This document shows, one piece after another, positions 17,106 through 27,100 of a stretch of DNA of 64,000 nucleotides. Position 1 is the stretch's first letter. The number at the start of each line of letters is the position of its first letter. The position numbers and the translations under genes are program-made. The DNA lies in assembly GCA_910575075.1 (NCBI GenBank), contig CAJTCY010000012.1, positions 62,001-126,000 of the forward strand. The letters are read 5' to 3'. The notes under the pieces were generated by a model. That model had not been told where the DNA came from and made no database searches. It saw only the letters and a program-made list of their open reading frames with translations. The DNA comes from Lachnospiraceae bacterium (lineage in GTDB: Bacteria; Bacillota; Clostridia; Lachnospirales; Lachnospiraceae).

Positions 17106-19853
17106 ATGAAGGAAAATAATAAGGAAAATAATAAGGAGAATACGCCTTTTGTGGATGCGGTGGAACTTAATATTGACAGTACCGGGCCGCATTACGAGCA
17201 TATCAGTGAATTTCAAACGTCTCTGTTTAAATCAGTCTATAAGAGAGCATTTCTGCAGGTAGATGAAATTATCGGCAATTTTAAGCAGGACAGTAGCAAT
17301 GGGACAGGGAGTTACAGTTTTTCGCGTTATGCAGACAGCAGTTCAGGTGTCGGCAAGGGCTTAGGCAGATTCTGCAATATCATTACCTTTGCCGGTAAGC
17401 GGGGAGCGGGAAAAACTTCCGCGATGCTGTCCTTCATGGATGCGTTAAAGCATTATTATGGTAATCGAGAAATGTATGGCAAGGGTTTATTCTATACATT
17501 TAAAAAAATGGAAAATCCATTGTTTACCTGTCTGGACTGTATCGACGGTTCCCTTCTGGAACATGAAGAAGATATTTTTAAAGTGGTTCTTGCGCAAATT
17601 TACCAGAAATTTATGGATCTTGACGAGGAGGGCGGTATAGCAAAAGGAGAAGACTTTGCCGTAAGAAAGAGGGAGCTTCTCAAAAAGCTGGAGGAAATTT
17701 ACGGCACAGTCTGTGATATTGAAAATATGGAAAACGGACAGAGAACTTCTCTGGAATCTCATATGAGCAGCCTGCAGAGCCTTTCTAGCAGCCAGAAAGT
17801 AAAAAAAGATTTTGAGAAATTGATCGAGAAGTTTACCTTTCTGATGAAATATGAGCGCCGCGGAATGACGGAGGTCAGCAGGCAGCATTACGTGGTGATT
17901 GCCATTGATGATATAGACTTAAATATCGATCATGGTTTTTCCATGCTGGAAAAAATTCACAGATATTGTATGGTGGAGAATGTGATTGTGCTCTTGTCTG
18001 TCGACATAGAGCAGATGCTGTCCATTGTCTCCAGAAATTTTTATGAAGTGCTGCCCAAAGTGGACGAGGTTTTATGTGCAGGGAAGAAGATGGTCCATGA
18101 GCTGGCGACAGATTATCTTGGTAAGGTAATGCCGGTAAATTACCGGATCTATGTGCCAAATCTCAGCAATTATTATTCGGCGAATGGACTGGTCCTGCCG
18201 AAAGAGAAATCAGGCATTAAGCAGTCTGTATTTTTGAAATTGTACCGGAGAATAGGGATTTGTTTTGATTCTCAGGGACTTAAGCAGCATTTCTACGAAC
18301 CGAAGTCTATGCGCCAGCTGACATGTTTTTATCTTATGCTGGAGGCGCTGGAGTATATTGGAATGGGGGATGTGTATTTTGGAAGAGATATGCAGGAAGA
18401 AGACCTGAAAAATCTTGTTCGGGTTTGGAATGAAAATTACAGGATACTCACAGACGAGCTGTTTAACCGGATTGTGCTGGAAAAGATCCATGTTGACAGA
18501 GAGGCAGACGAATTCTGCAAATTGATTGAGAAGCAGGATATCAGACGAGCAAAAGATGAGGTGGTTAATTTCTATAAGAAGATCAAAGCAAATCTTTTCT
18601 GGAAAGAAAATATGGGGGAAGACATTGAGAGAGGCGTTTATGTGGAAAACTGCAGTTACGGTCAGCTGGTGGAAACGGTTTATGAGTTGGGGCGTATAGA
18701 GAGCGGAAAATATAAGCCTTTGGTTCATTATCTGCTGGGATATTTTTCTTATACATTTACCAGATTATATATTTATGAAAAACTGACGGTCAAAAACGCA
18801 GGAAAGCCGCTGGCAAAAGGAGAAGAATTCAAGTCTCTGATAGGGGGAAATATTGTGGACGACTGGTCGATGCAGCTCATGCCCAATATAATTAAGAAAC
18901 GCAATACGGATGTGGATGAACAGGGGATCGCAAGCGGTGATAAGAGCAATAAGCTCCTGGAATATTTCTCAAACTACAAAGGCATTACCTTGTCAAACAT
19001 ACTTCACGCTCAATTAAAAGACAAGGAGGAAATTGAGTCGGAAGAAGAGAGATGCCGGTATGCCGCTAAGCTGATTCGTAATATGGAACTGCTGTTTCTG
19101 TTTTTTACAAATATCAGAGAAGACGGGCAAAAAGGAATCGTCACCATAAACTCAGAGTCGTTTGAATGGAAATTTGAAATCAATTTAGAAAAAGAAGGCG
19201 GGGAATGGATTGAGTTCCAGCCGCAGATCGATGGATTATCCAGTCTTACTTTCGTCGGAGATTACAGTGTGCTCAATTTTGTGGGAAATTCTTTGGATGC
19301 GGTTCAGATTTTAGAGAAATTTGAAGAAGGATTGATTGTCTGTCTGGCAGAATATTATGAGTTGATGGAAAGCGGATCTTCAAAACTGAAAGAATGTTTT
19401 CAGAAAGAAATAAAAAAGTACTCTTTAAAAGTAGGCTTTAAAGCATGGGAGCGTAAATTTGGTGAATTTTCTCTGCCTCTGCCGCTGTTTTGGTTTGACT
19501 TAACCTATAATATATTAAAGAGGGTGAAACGCGACATGAATGAAAAATTCATTGTTTCCCATAAGTCAGAAGACATGTTTTCCTGTATTCAGAAGTTGTA
19601 TGAAAATATTGCCGGTCAATTAACGGAGCAGGAGGAATTCTATGCTTATCAAGAAAAAGGGAATCAGATACAAGATCGCAGTGCCTATGATTATAAATTA
19701 GTGGAACGGTTCAGGGAGTGTCCGATCGTGGATTATTTTTTAGGAACAGGAAATGTGAAAGGGAAGAGGGATGAAAAAAAGAAAGAAATAGAGGAAAGAA
19801 GAGAGTTTATTCAAAAACTTCTAAAGGACTTGAAGAAGTTTAATGGTGAGTAG
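17106..19853 (+). CDS. rdrA: RADAR-type P-loop ATPase RdrA
   Basis: A 915-residue cytosolic NTPase of the KAP-like class. The Walker A loop is GKRGAGKTS (K103 in the phosphate loop) and Walker B is VVIAIDDIDLNID (D268, D269). The rest is a long helical region with no membrane segment. ATG 17106 has GAGGAGG at 17092-17098. Size, the N-terminal ATPase placement and an adjacent giant adenosine-deaminase-like gene match RdrA of the RADAR anti-phage system, in which the ATPase assembles into a ring and works with RdrB during infection. The stop overlaps the region of the rdrB start, so the pair is probably coupled. Alternative: another KAP ATPase; the neighbour makes that unlikely. Confidence 0.85.
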   Translation: MKENNKENNKENTPFVDAVELNIDSTGPHYEHISEFQTSLFKSVYKRAFLQVDEIIGNFKQDSSNGTGSYSFSRYADSSSGVGKGLGRFCNIITFAGKRGAGKTSAMLSFMDALKHYYGNREMYGKGLFYTFKKMENPLFTCLDCIDGSLLEHEEDIFKVVLAQIYQKFMDLDEEGGIAKGEDFAVRKRELLKKLEEIYGTVCDIENMENGQRTSLESHMSSLQSLSSSQKVKKDFEKLIEKFTFLMKYERRGMTEVSRQHYVVIAIDDIDLNIDHGFSMLEKIHRYCMVENVIVLLSVDIEQMLSIVSRNFYEVLPKVDEVLCAGKKMVHELATDYLGKVMPVNYRIYVPNLSNYYSANGLVLPKEKSGIKQSVFLKLYRRIGICFDSQGLKQHFYEPKSMRQLTCFYLMLEALEYIGMGDVYFGRDMQEEDLKNLVRVWNENYRILTDELFNRIVLEKIHVDREADEFCKLIEKQDIRRAKDEVVNFYKKIKANLFWKENMGEDIERGVYVENCSYGQLVETVYELGRIESGKYKPLVHYLLGYFSYTFTRLYIYEKLTVKNAGKPLAKGEEFKSLIGGNIVDDWSMQLMPNIIKKRNTDVDEQGIASGDKSNKLLEYFSNYKGITLSNILHAQLKDKEEIESEEERCRYAAKLIRNMELLFLFFTNIREDGQKGIVTINSESFEWKFEINLEKEGGEWIEFQPQIDGLSSLTFVGDYSVLNFVGNSLDAVQILEKFEEGLIVCLAEYYELMESGSSKLKECFQKEIKKYSLKVGFKAWERKFGEFSLPLPLFWFDLTYNILKRVKRDMNEKFIVSHKSEDMFSCIQKLYENIAGQLTEQEEFYAYQEKGNQIQDRSAYDYKLVERFRECPIVDYFLGTGNVKGKRDEKKKEIEERREFIQKLLKDLKKFNGE

Positions 19854-19863
19854 GGGATGTGTG

Positions 19864-22800
19864 ATGGAGAATCTGGAGACAATTATTGAATTATTCTATA
19901 AACGAATTCCCATTCAGCAGGTAATCGAAGATAGAATAAAAAGCATGAACTTCGACCAGAAGGAATTCCAAAGGATGGCAACGGCATATGTGTTTCACTA
20001 CAGTGGCATTGAATCCGGGAATCTTCTAAAATATTTTTTGGATGTTCTGCGGGAAGGCGCGAAAAGGAAAGGGCGCAGAATAGCAGGAGGGATGAGCGTA
20101 TTTGAACCCTTGTTCTACTATGCCCAGGAATTTCTGCTGATACGGGACAATGAGATACGGTGCCGCTATTCGCGGCTGCTGGCATGGAGGAAGATTACGA
20201 CAGAATTAAGCCAGGATTTATTGGTGACGGCATTTCTGGCCGGAGAATTGACGCATGATCAGATGAGAATGCGCGGTTTTACCTGGAAATCTGTGATAGA
20301 CCATGACAATGCGCAGATCAATGCAGTTGTCCGCCGGGGAATTTCTGAAAATCATTTTCACTTGAATGGAGCGGCCCCTATCTTTCAGATTTCCTGGCTG
20401 AGCCTTATGAACAATGTGAATGTTTCCAAATTGGGAGAACACCTGCGTGCCTATGACAAAGACCGAAGATACACAAATGCAGCTTATACCAGTGCGTACA
20501 GGGAGCATTCTTTCGAGGCAAGGTACATGCAGGCTGCCCTGATCCGTTTGCTTCTGTACTGTAAAATCTGTGAAAAGCGTCTGAAATTGGGAAGATATGA
20601 GGTGGCGGTGACAAGGATTCAAAATGATATCGCGTTTCCTGCTTTCCAATATAAGAGATACGGAATGGAGCCATGCCTGACGGAACAAGCGGCAGATAAA
20701 ATGATAGAGAGACTGAATACATTGCCGAGCCAATGGAATCACAGTACGTTTCGGGAGATTGTCCTATATGTGATAGAAAGCTGTGCCGCTGCACTCAACT
20801 GGAGAGAAATCTGGAAGTTAAATTTGGTGTTGCAGGAAATTCTGGACAGTTCAGCAGGAGACTGCCTGCTGGATAAGAAGCGGGCTGCCCATGTGATAAA
20901 AAATAATGTAAATACGCCGCTGTCACAGTTATTTTTGAGGTTATTCTTTTTGGCGGAGAAAGCAAATCTCGAAGATCTGAGAAAGCTTTTTGCAGATGAG
21001 AGCGTCTATGAGAGCATTTGGGAGAGCAAGACCTTACAAAATGTAAAGGAGCTGCTGAAAGAGCCGGAGAAACTGATCTGTGAACAAGATTCTCTGCAGG
21101 CTTTGATAGATGTATACCGCCTGGGCGATTTTGAACATATCCGCGGTTATAAAAGCCTGGATTATATTTTAGAACATTTGAAGTTCAAAGGCTCTGATAA
21201 AGAAGCGGATAATTTTATTTTTTCCGGGGAGCGGTGGCTGATGTATGTCATGCTGCGCAAAGTATACTTAAATGATGCAGGATATCGGAACTATTTTAAT
21301 TTATTTTACGCATATCTGCTGATCAAAGAAAGCATACGTTCAGAGCTGATTCAATCCAATCAAAACGTTGGGTTTGAGAATTTCAGCTTATATCAGAAGC
21401 GCAAGGGAGATTTGCTTACAGACGCAATTTACAGAAAAGAATTTACCAGACATGCAGTTTCAAACAGCCTGGTCTCAAAAAATATCCGCAAAATAGAAGT
21501 CAGAATTGCACCGGAAAACGATACGGAACGCATGTGCAGCCGCATTCGGGAATTGGACAGCACGATACTTGGGAATAATGCCGGCAAGAACAACTTATTC
21601 TATACAGTGCATTTTATCAAGAAGTTTGATAATACAAGAGAAAATACAGGCCTTATGCATTGCCGTCATTATCAGAGGCGGAAACTTTTTGAGAGACAGG
21701 CGTATGCCTTATCAGGACTGAGGGAAAAATGGCCTGACGTGGGGGAACGGATTCTTGGCATTGATGCGGCGTCTAATGAAATTGGCTGCCGGCCGGAGGT
21801 GTTTGCGCCAGTGTTCCGTTATCTTAAAAATCACAGATACAGGTATTATTCAGATGGTGACATGAAAAAACTTCCGCAGTTGAGCGCTACTTATCACGTA
21901 GGGGAAGATTTTCTGGACTTGGCAGACGGGCTGAGGGCAATCGAAGAGGCTGTTTTGTTTTTAAACCTGGAGTCCGGGGACAGGCTGGGACATGCGCTTG
22001 CACTGGGCGTTGATGTCAGGGACTGGTATCAGAGCAAAGGAAATCGGATTGCCCTGCCGGTTCAGGATTATCTTGATAATCTGGTTTGGATATTTCAAAA
22101 GCTGGTTCAGTATGATATTCAAAATTTCGAGAATTTAAAAGACTGGATTCAGGGAGAGTATGAGATCCTGTTTGGGCGCATTTACAGAAGAAATATGGAT
22201 CAGACAGAGATCAATATTATTTATCAAGCGTTTTTGGAAGAGAAGTACAAGAAAGAGTATGAAAAAAGTATCAGGCGCATGGATTTTGGGATATTCAATT
22301 ACTATTATGCATGGCAGCTACGGGGAGACGACCCGGAATCGTATGAGAGGGGATATTTTTGTGAGAATTATTACATAGGAAGACTGGAAGAATACCGGGT
22401 TAATTTTCATTATCTGAAAGATTTTCAGAAGAGAGAGATGCCGGAGGCGGCTTTCTTATATTATATGTACCATTTTAATGAAGGGGTAAGGAAAGAGGGG
22501 GAGAAGACGAAAGAAGTTTTGGTTTCGGAGAACTATGTAAAAGCAGTGGCGGCAATTCAGAAAGTAATGCAGAAGAAAATTGCAGAAAGAGGAATTGCCA
22601 TAGAAACGAATCCCTCATCTAATTACCTGATCGGAACGTTTCGCCAATATGAGAAACATCCGATTGTACAATTTTATAACAAAGGGCTGGTTCACGATCC
22701 CCAACAGCTCAGAGACTGTCCCCAATTGTCCGTATCCATCAATACAGATGACCAAGGGGTTTTCAGCACTTCCTTGGAAAATGAATATGCACTGATGGCC

Positions 22801-23022
22801 AGAGCGCTGGAATCTGTGCGGGATGAAGCCGGCGAACCAGTATACTGCCGGGACGATATCTGTGAATGGCTGGATAGAATCCGGGTTATGGGCAATGAAC
22901 AGAGTTTCTGGTGGAATCTGGAAAGAGAAGCAGAAGACAAAGCATGGAAGACAGAAGACATAAGATATTACCTTGAAGGGGAGAGAAGAGCAAATGAGCA
23001 GAAGTTGGAAAGCAGGCGCTGA
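19864..23022 (+). CDS. rdrB: RADAR-type adenosine deaminase-like protein RdrB
   Basis: A 1052-residue protein with a split adenosine-deaminase metal site. HFH in ENHFHLNG (H164, H166) is the first zinc motif; YHVGEDF (H678, E681) matches the catalytic HxGE; GDRLGHALALG follows; ETNPSSN and SINTDDQGVF (D962, D963) complete the deaminase set. About 500 residues are inserted between the first and second motifs, as in RdrB. In RADAR, RdrB deaminates adenosine, reported for RNA and for (d)ATP, upon phage infection. ATG 19864 follows AGGGGA by seven bases; an ATG at 19843 overlapping the rdrA frame lacks a site. Its end overlaps the downstream membrane-protein gene by 29 bases. Confidence 0.88.
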   Translation: MENLETIIELFYKRIPIQQVIEDRIKSMNFDQKEFQRMATAYVFHYSGIESGNLLKYFLDVLREGAKRKGRRIAGGMSVFEPLFYYAQEFLLIRDNEIRCRYSRLLAWRKITTELSQDLLVTAFLAGELTHDQMRMRGFTWKSVIDHDNAQINAVVRRGISENHFHLNGAAPIFQISWLSLMNNVNVSKLGEHLRAYDKDRRYTNAAYTSAYREHSFEARYMQAALIRLLLYCKICEKRLKLGRYEVAVTRIQNDIAFPAFQYKRYGMEPCLTEQAADKMIERLNTLPSQWNHSTFREIVLYVIESCAAALNWREIWKLNLVLQEILDSSAGDCLLDKKRAAHVIKNNVNTPLSQLFLRLFFLAEKANLEDLRKLFADESVYESIWESKTLQNVKELLKEPEKLICEQDSLQALIDVYRLGDFEHIRGYKSLDYILEHLKFKGSDKEADNFIFSGERWLMYVMLRKVYLNDAGYRNYFNLFYAYLLIKESIRSELIQSNQNVGFENFSLYQKRKGDLLTDAIYRKEFTRHAVSNSLVSKNIRKIEVRIAPENDTERMCSRIRELDSTILGNNAGKNNLFYTVHFIKKFDNTRENTGLMHCRHYQRRKLFERQAYALSGLREKWPDVGERILGIDAASNEIGCRPEVFAPVFRYLKNHRYRYYSDGDMKKLPQLSATYHVGEDFLDLADGLRAIEEAVLFLNLESGDRLGHALALGVDVRDWYQSKGNRIALPVQDYLDNLVWIFQKLVQYDIQNFENLKDWIQGEYEILFGRIYRRNMDQTEINIIYQAFLEEKYKKEYEKSIRRMDFGIFNYYYAWQLRGDDPESYERGYFCENYYIGRLEEYRVNFHYLKDFQKREMPEAAFLYYMYHFNEGVRKEGEKTKEVLVSENYVKAVAAIQKVMQKKIAERGIAIETNPSSNYLIGTFRQYEKHPIVQFYNKGLVHDPQQLRDCPQLSVSINTDDQGVFSTSLENEYALMARALESVRDEAGEPVYCRDDICEWLDRIRVMGNEQSFWWNLEREAEDKAWKTEDIRYYLEGERRANEQKLESRR

Positions 23023-23608
23023 CGAGTGGAAAAAGAAGAAAAAGCTTACAGAACAGAAACGAAAATTATTTCAGGAATGGACCAATAAGTGGCTGGACGA
23101 GACAGAGGGAGAAGATTTAGATATTTTTTTTAATTTGTTTAAGTCTGTGTACCAATATACTCTTTGCGTGAGCGAACGCAATAAACATCAAAATTTTAAG
23201 TGGAAAAAATTTTTTTTGATTATTCTGTTTGTGTTATGGGGGTGGTATGCGGTTTTATTTATGATTACCTATTCCAAAAACCATGCGAAGCTGTCAGCTC
23301 TGGCGGAACAGGGACTGGGAATGATTCTGCTGGTCCTTCTGTGCAGTATTATAGCGGAATGGCCAAATATCAAAAAGTATCAGGAAACATGGGCGCGGCA
23401 TTCCTGGCAGATACAGAAAATGGAAGCGGAAATGATGCGTTTTGTCAGCGGGATAGAACCATATCACAGGCAGAATAAATGCTTGAAGTTTATGGAAAAG
23501 ATACTGGAAATCTGGGACCAGAATGAAGAGAAGTTCGTACATAATATGGAAGAGAAAGAAAAGGAATTGATGGATGTGTTTCATAACATTAAAGACTGGA
23601 GGAAATAG
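22994..23608 (+). CDS. SLATT-like membrane protein, RADAR accessory
   Basis: A 204-residue protein with a charged N-terminal helix, two membrane segments (FFLIILFVLWGWYAVLFMI at about 72-92 and MILLVLLCSIIAEW at about 109-123) and a long cytosolic helical tail. The tail begins YQETWARHSWQIQKMEAEM, with FMEKILEIWDQNEEKFV later, as in SLATT-domain proteins. These are thought to form pores or membrane effectors in several defence and nucleotide-signalling systems. SLATT-type genes have been reported as optional third members of RADAR loci. ATG 22994 lies inside the end of rdrB, 29 bases before its stop, so translation is coupled; GGGGAGAG is upstream. A strong terminator follows at 23695. Confidence 0.75.
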   Translation: MSRSWKAGADEWKKKKKLTEQKRKLFQEWTNKWLDETEGEDLDIFFNLFKSVYQYTLCVSERNKHQNFKWKKFFLIILFVLWGWYAVLFMITYSKNHAKLSALAEQGLGMILLVLLCSIIAEWPNIKKYQETWARHSWQIQKMEAEMMRFVSGIEPYHRQNKCLKFMEKILEIWDQNEEKFVHNMEEKEKELMDVFHNIKDWRK

Positions 23609-23694
23609 AGGAAAACGGCCTTTAGATTTGCTTTACGCCCGTCATGCTCAAACATAACAGCTCAAACGGCCGTGCAGAAGCGGCCTTGAAGATA

Positions 23695-23738
23695 AAAGTG
23701 TAAAGTCTGTGGAATGACAGAGGCTTTGCACTTTTTTA
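23695..23738 (+). terminator. Intrinsic terminator closing the RADAR island
   Basis: AAGTGTAAAGTCTGT pairs with ACAGAGGCTTTGCACTT (one G-U, one bulge) and six T follow. The copy 2 repeat starts within two bases of the T-run. Confidence 0.85.
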
Positions 23739-23942
23739 TCTAATAGGAAAGACCTTGTCACGTTAAAATGTAAAAGTATCTTTCCTACTTTCCTATTAGA
23801 TAAAAAACACTTATGCGCACTCGCACAAGAGGAAAATATTGCTCCGCAATTGTGCTCGGCGCGTCAAAGTATGCAGTCCCTCAAGAATGAGGGGGGTAGG
23901 GGAGTTGAAGTGGGCTTGCCCACTTTGTTTTAATGCGGGCAG
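23739..23942 (+). repeat. Structured intergenic element, copy 2 (best preserved)
   Basis: TCTAATAGGAAAG (23739-23751) is mirrored exactly by CTTTCCTATTAGA (23788-23800). Downstream, GCACA (23823-23827) pairs with TGTGC (23851-23855), enclosing an inner hairpin ATTGC-TCC-GCAAT (23838-23850), followed by GGCGCGTCAAAGTATGCAG and a hairpin GTGGGC-TT-GCCCAC (23910-23923). The equivalent helices in copy 1 have different bases but still pair. It starts within two bases of the terminator of the RADAR island. Confidence 0.75.
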
Positions 23943-24002
23943 ACGTGTGTATTTCAAAGGACTGGAACTTTAAGGAAATGCCGGAACTATGGCAAGAAAT
24001 AA

Positions 24003-24031
24003 TTGTATTGTATATTAGATTGTGCTATACT
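24003..24031 (+). promoter_or_regulatory. SigA-type promoter of the giant repeat-protein gene
   Basis: TTGTAT (24003-24008), 17-base spacer, TATACT (24026-24031). A leader of about 145 nt precedes GGGAGGAGA and ATG 24183; no known riboswitch was recognised in it. Confidence 0.65.
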
Positions 24032-24182
24032 TTAACCAGAAAAAGCAATACATAGGTGGAATTTTTTAGGAAAAACATATTTTACTATTATTTTTTTGTG
24101 GAGAAATGCCGAAAAAAATTAATAATATATTTATCACCGGATAGATAAAAGATGAAGAAGATGAAACAGGGAGGAGAAGACT

Positions 24183-27100
24183 ATGCATAAGTTTTTGGTC
24201 AAAAGAATCATGGCGTTTACTTTAAGCATCTGTATGATTGCCGGAATGATTGATCTTTCCGGCTTTACTGTACATGCGGCAGTAACGCTCAGCGGCGGTA
24301 CAATTACACTCGCCAGTACATCGGAGGTATTTACCGGCAGTGAGATTAAACCTGCGGTCACCAGTGTTACGGATCTTGCAGGAAATACGGTAAGTGATTC
24401 TGAGTATGAGGTGAGCTATCAGAATAATACCAATGTGGGGCGGGCAAGTGTGACGGTCACAAATAAGCAGGACCCTACAGATACCAATACGAATTATTTT
24501 CAGATTACACCTAGAAGCATAAAGCAATGTACAATCGGCAATATTGACGAGCAGTTTCTTTCTCCCGGTGGCAGGCCTGTGACGCCGCAGATTACGGTTA
24601 CTGATCCGGGCAGAGCAGATTTGACGCTGACGAGCGATGACTACACTTTTGCATTTACGGATAATGATAAGGGGGGAACTGCTACTGTAACCGTGTCGGG
24701 AAAAGGCAACTATAATGACAGCACCACGAAGACGTTTACGGTTACGGAGCTGGTGTCGGAAAAACTCACCTTTACTCTTCCTGACGGCAATATATATGGA
24801 TATGTGGCCGGGGCGGGCGTAGAACCCGATGTAAGTGATGTAAAATATGACGGCAAGGCTTTGAATGATGATCAGTATGCGGTCAGATATGAAGGAAATC
24901 GTGTTGCGGCGGACAACACAGCGAAGGTTATTGTAGAAGGAAGAGGCAGATATACCGGGCTGAAAAGTGAACAGACTTTTAGCATCCGTAAAGTTCTTGA
25001 CAAGAATTACGGCGCGTCTACGATTACAGTAGGGACGATTGCTCCTCAGTCTTTTAAAGGGGAGGGGCAGCCGGTGACCCTTACAGAGTCTCAGATTCCG
25101 GTCAACGATCCGGACTTAGGGCCTTTGACTGGTGGAACGGATTTCGTGATTCTTGCTGACACCTATCAGAATCACACACACGAGTCAAGCGGCAACGTAT
25201 TAGCCAGTGTTATGATTGAAGGAAAGGGAAAATACACTGGAAAGAAAGAAGTATTTTATAAAATTGAAGCGGCAACGCTTGAAGCCGAGATGGTGGCCAT
25301 AGATGATTCCATGTGCAAATACGATGGAACGACTAACTGGTATGAGAAACTGAAAGTCACAGTCTCAAGCGGTACGATTGAATATGTCAAGGGTACAGAT
25401 TACGACATTACTCCTGTGGATAACGGTGTTCTGGCAGGAATGCATTATATTACGATAACCCCTAAGGGCAAACTGAAAGGAAATGCTGTACGTAAGTTCT
25501 ATACGGTAAAGCAGCGTGAACTTTCGGAGGCAGATATAAGTTTTACGTCGGGAACACCGGATTATACGTATGATAATACGGCCAAGAAGCCGGCAATTCA
25601 GATTATATATACGCAAGGAGACGGCACGGATTATACACTGAGAGCTGGAATTGATTACGAGTCCCAATTGAACTACGGTAATAATATAAATGCCTCTACA
25701 GACAGTTCCCGTGCAGAGGTATGGGCAATAGGCAAAGGCAATTTTACAGGTGAATCCAATCATCTTCCTTTTGATATTAAACCTGTGGAAATGACATCTT
25801 CAAATACGCAGATTACTGGTATTCCCACCAGTCCTGTTACTTATACCGGGAGTGAGATTACGTTCAATAACTTAAATGTGAGAGTGAACGGCCGTGCTCT
25901 TACACCGAATACAGATTATACAGTCAGCTATGAGAATAACGTAGAAGTAGGAAGCAATGCAGTTATCACTATTGAGGGAAAGGGCAACTATCAGGGGATC
26001 TTCAGGGAAGGATTTACGATTACAGAATGCAGTCTGAAAGATACAAGAGTGATAACGGTTGATGCGATTCCGGCGCAGCAGTATGAAGGAGCTGACCGTC
26101 AGATTACACCGGAAGTTACGGTGAAGCACAGTGGACGGGTTTTGGTGAAAGATACCGACTATACTGTGGAATATGGCGAGAATATCAAGGTTGGTTCGGG
26201 AAGCGTTACGATTATCGGTATCAATAATTACAAGGACAGCATAACCAAGAACTTTTCCATTGTCCAGAGAAATATTGGTACGGGAGAACTGCTGGTAAAT
26301 GATGATGCAGCCAGCTATGATTACAATACTATGGCTCCGGAAGATATTTATTATGAATATGACGGCGAGGCGCAGACACCTGAGCTGAGGGTAACATATA
26401 ATAACATGGAAGCCAATATTAGCAATACCTTGGTCAAAGGGACAGATTATGACATTACTTTTTCCAGAAATAAAGAGATTGGAACTGCGCAGTTTGTAAT
26501 CCAGGCCAAAGGCAACTATACAGGAACCAAAACCTTCAATTTTACCATTAAGGGCAATTTGGCTGATTATGGTACGGGTGAGAATGCATATACACAGATT
26601 ACCATTCCGGATCAGATTTATACCAGTAATCCTGTTGTTCCTGCTAATGCGGAAGTTAAGTTTAATGGGAAGCTGCTGACATCCGATGATTACATGATAG
26701 AATGCAGCAATAATACCGATGCCGGAACAGGAACGGCTCTTGCAGATATTACAGGAACAGGGCTTTACTTCGGAAAAGCTCAGGGTGTGCCTTTTAATAT
26801 TCTTCCTTTGGATTTAAGTAATGATTCTCTGGAAGAAAACGGATATGTTATCAGCGGAGTAGACACGAATTATACGTACTCAGGTTTTCCAATTAATCCG
26901 GTGCCGTCCATTTCACATAATGGCAATCTTCTTGAAGAAGGTACGGCATATCGGGTGGAATACAACGAAGAAGGTGTGGACAATGTAAACGCCAGCAAAG
27001 AAGGATCAAAAGGAAAACTGGTAATATATGGAATACCAGATAACTATACAGGCAGCCATGATGTGGAATTTACCATTGATCCTTATGATATCGGCAAAGG

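Noticed and set aside
24031-24182. Possible riboswitch in the leader of the giant repeat gene
   Set aside because: No cyclic di-GMP, cobalamin or other known aptamer core could be recognised; the leader is AT-rich with little pairing.
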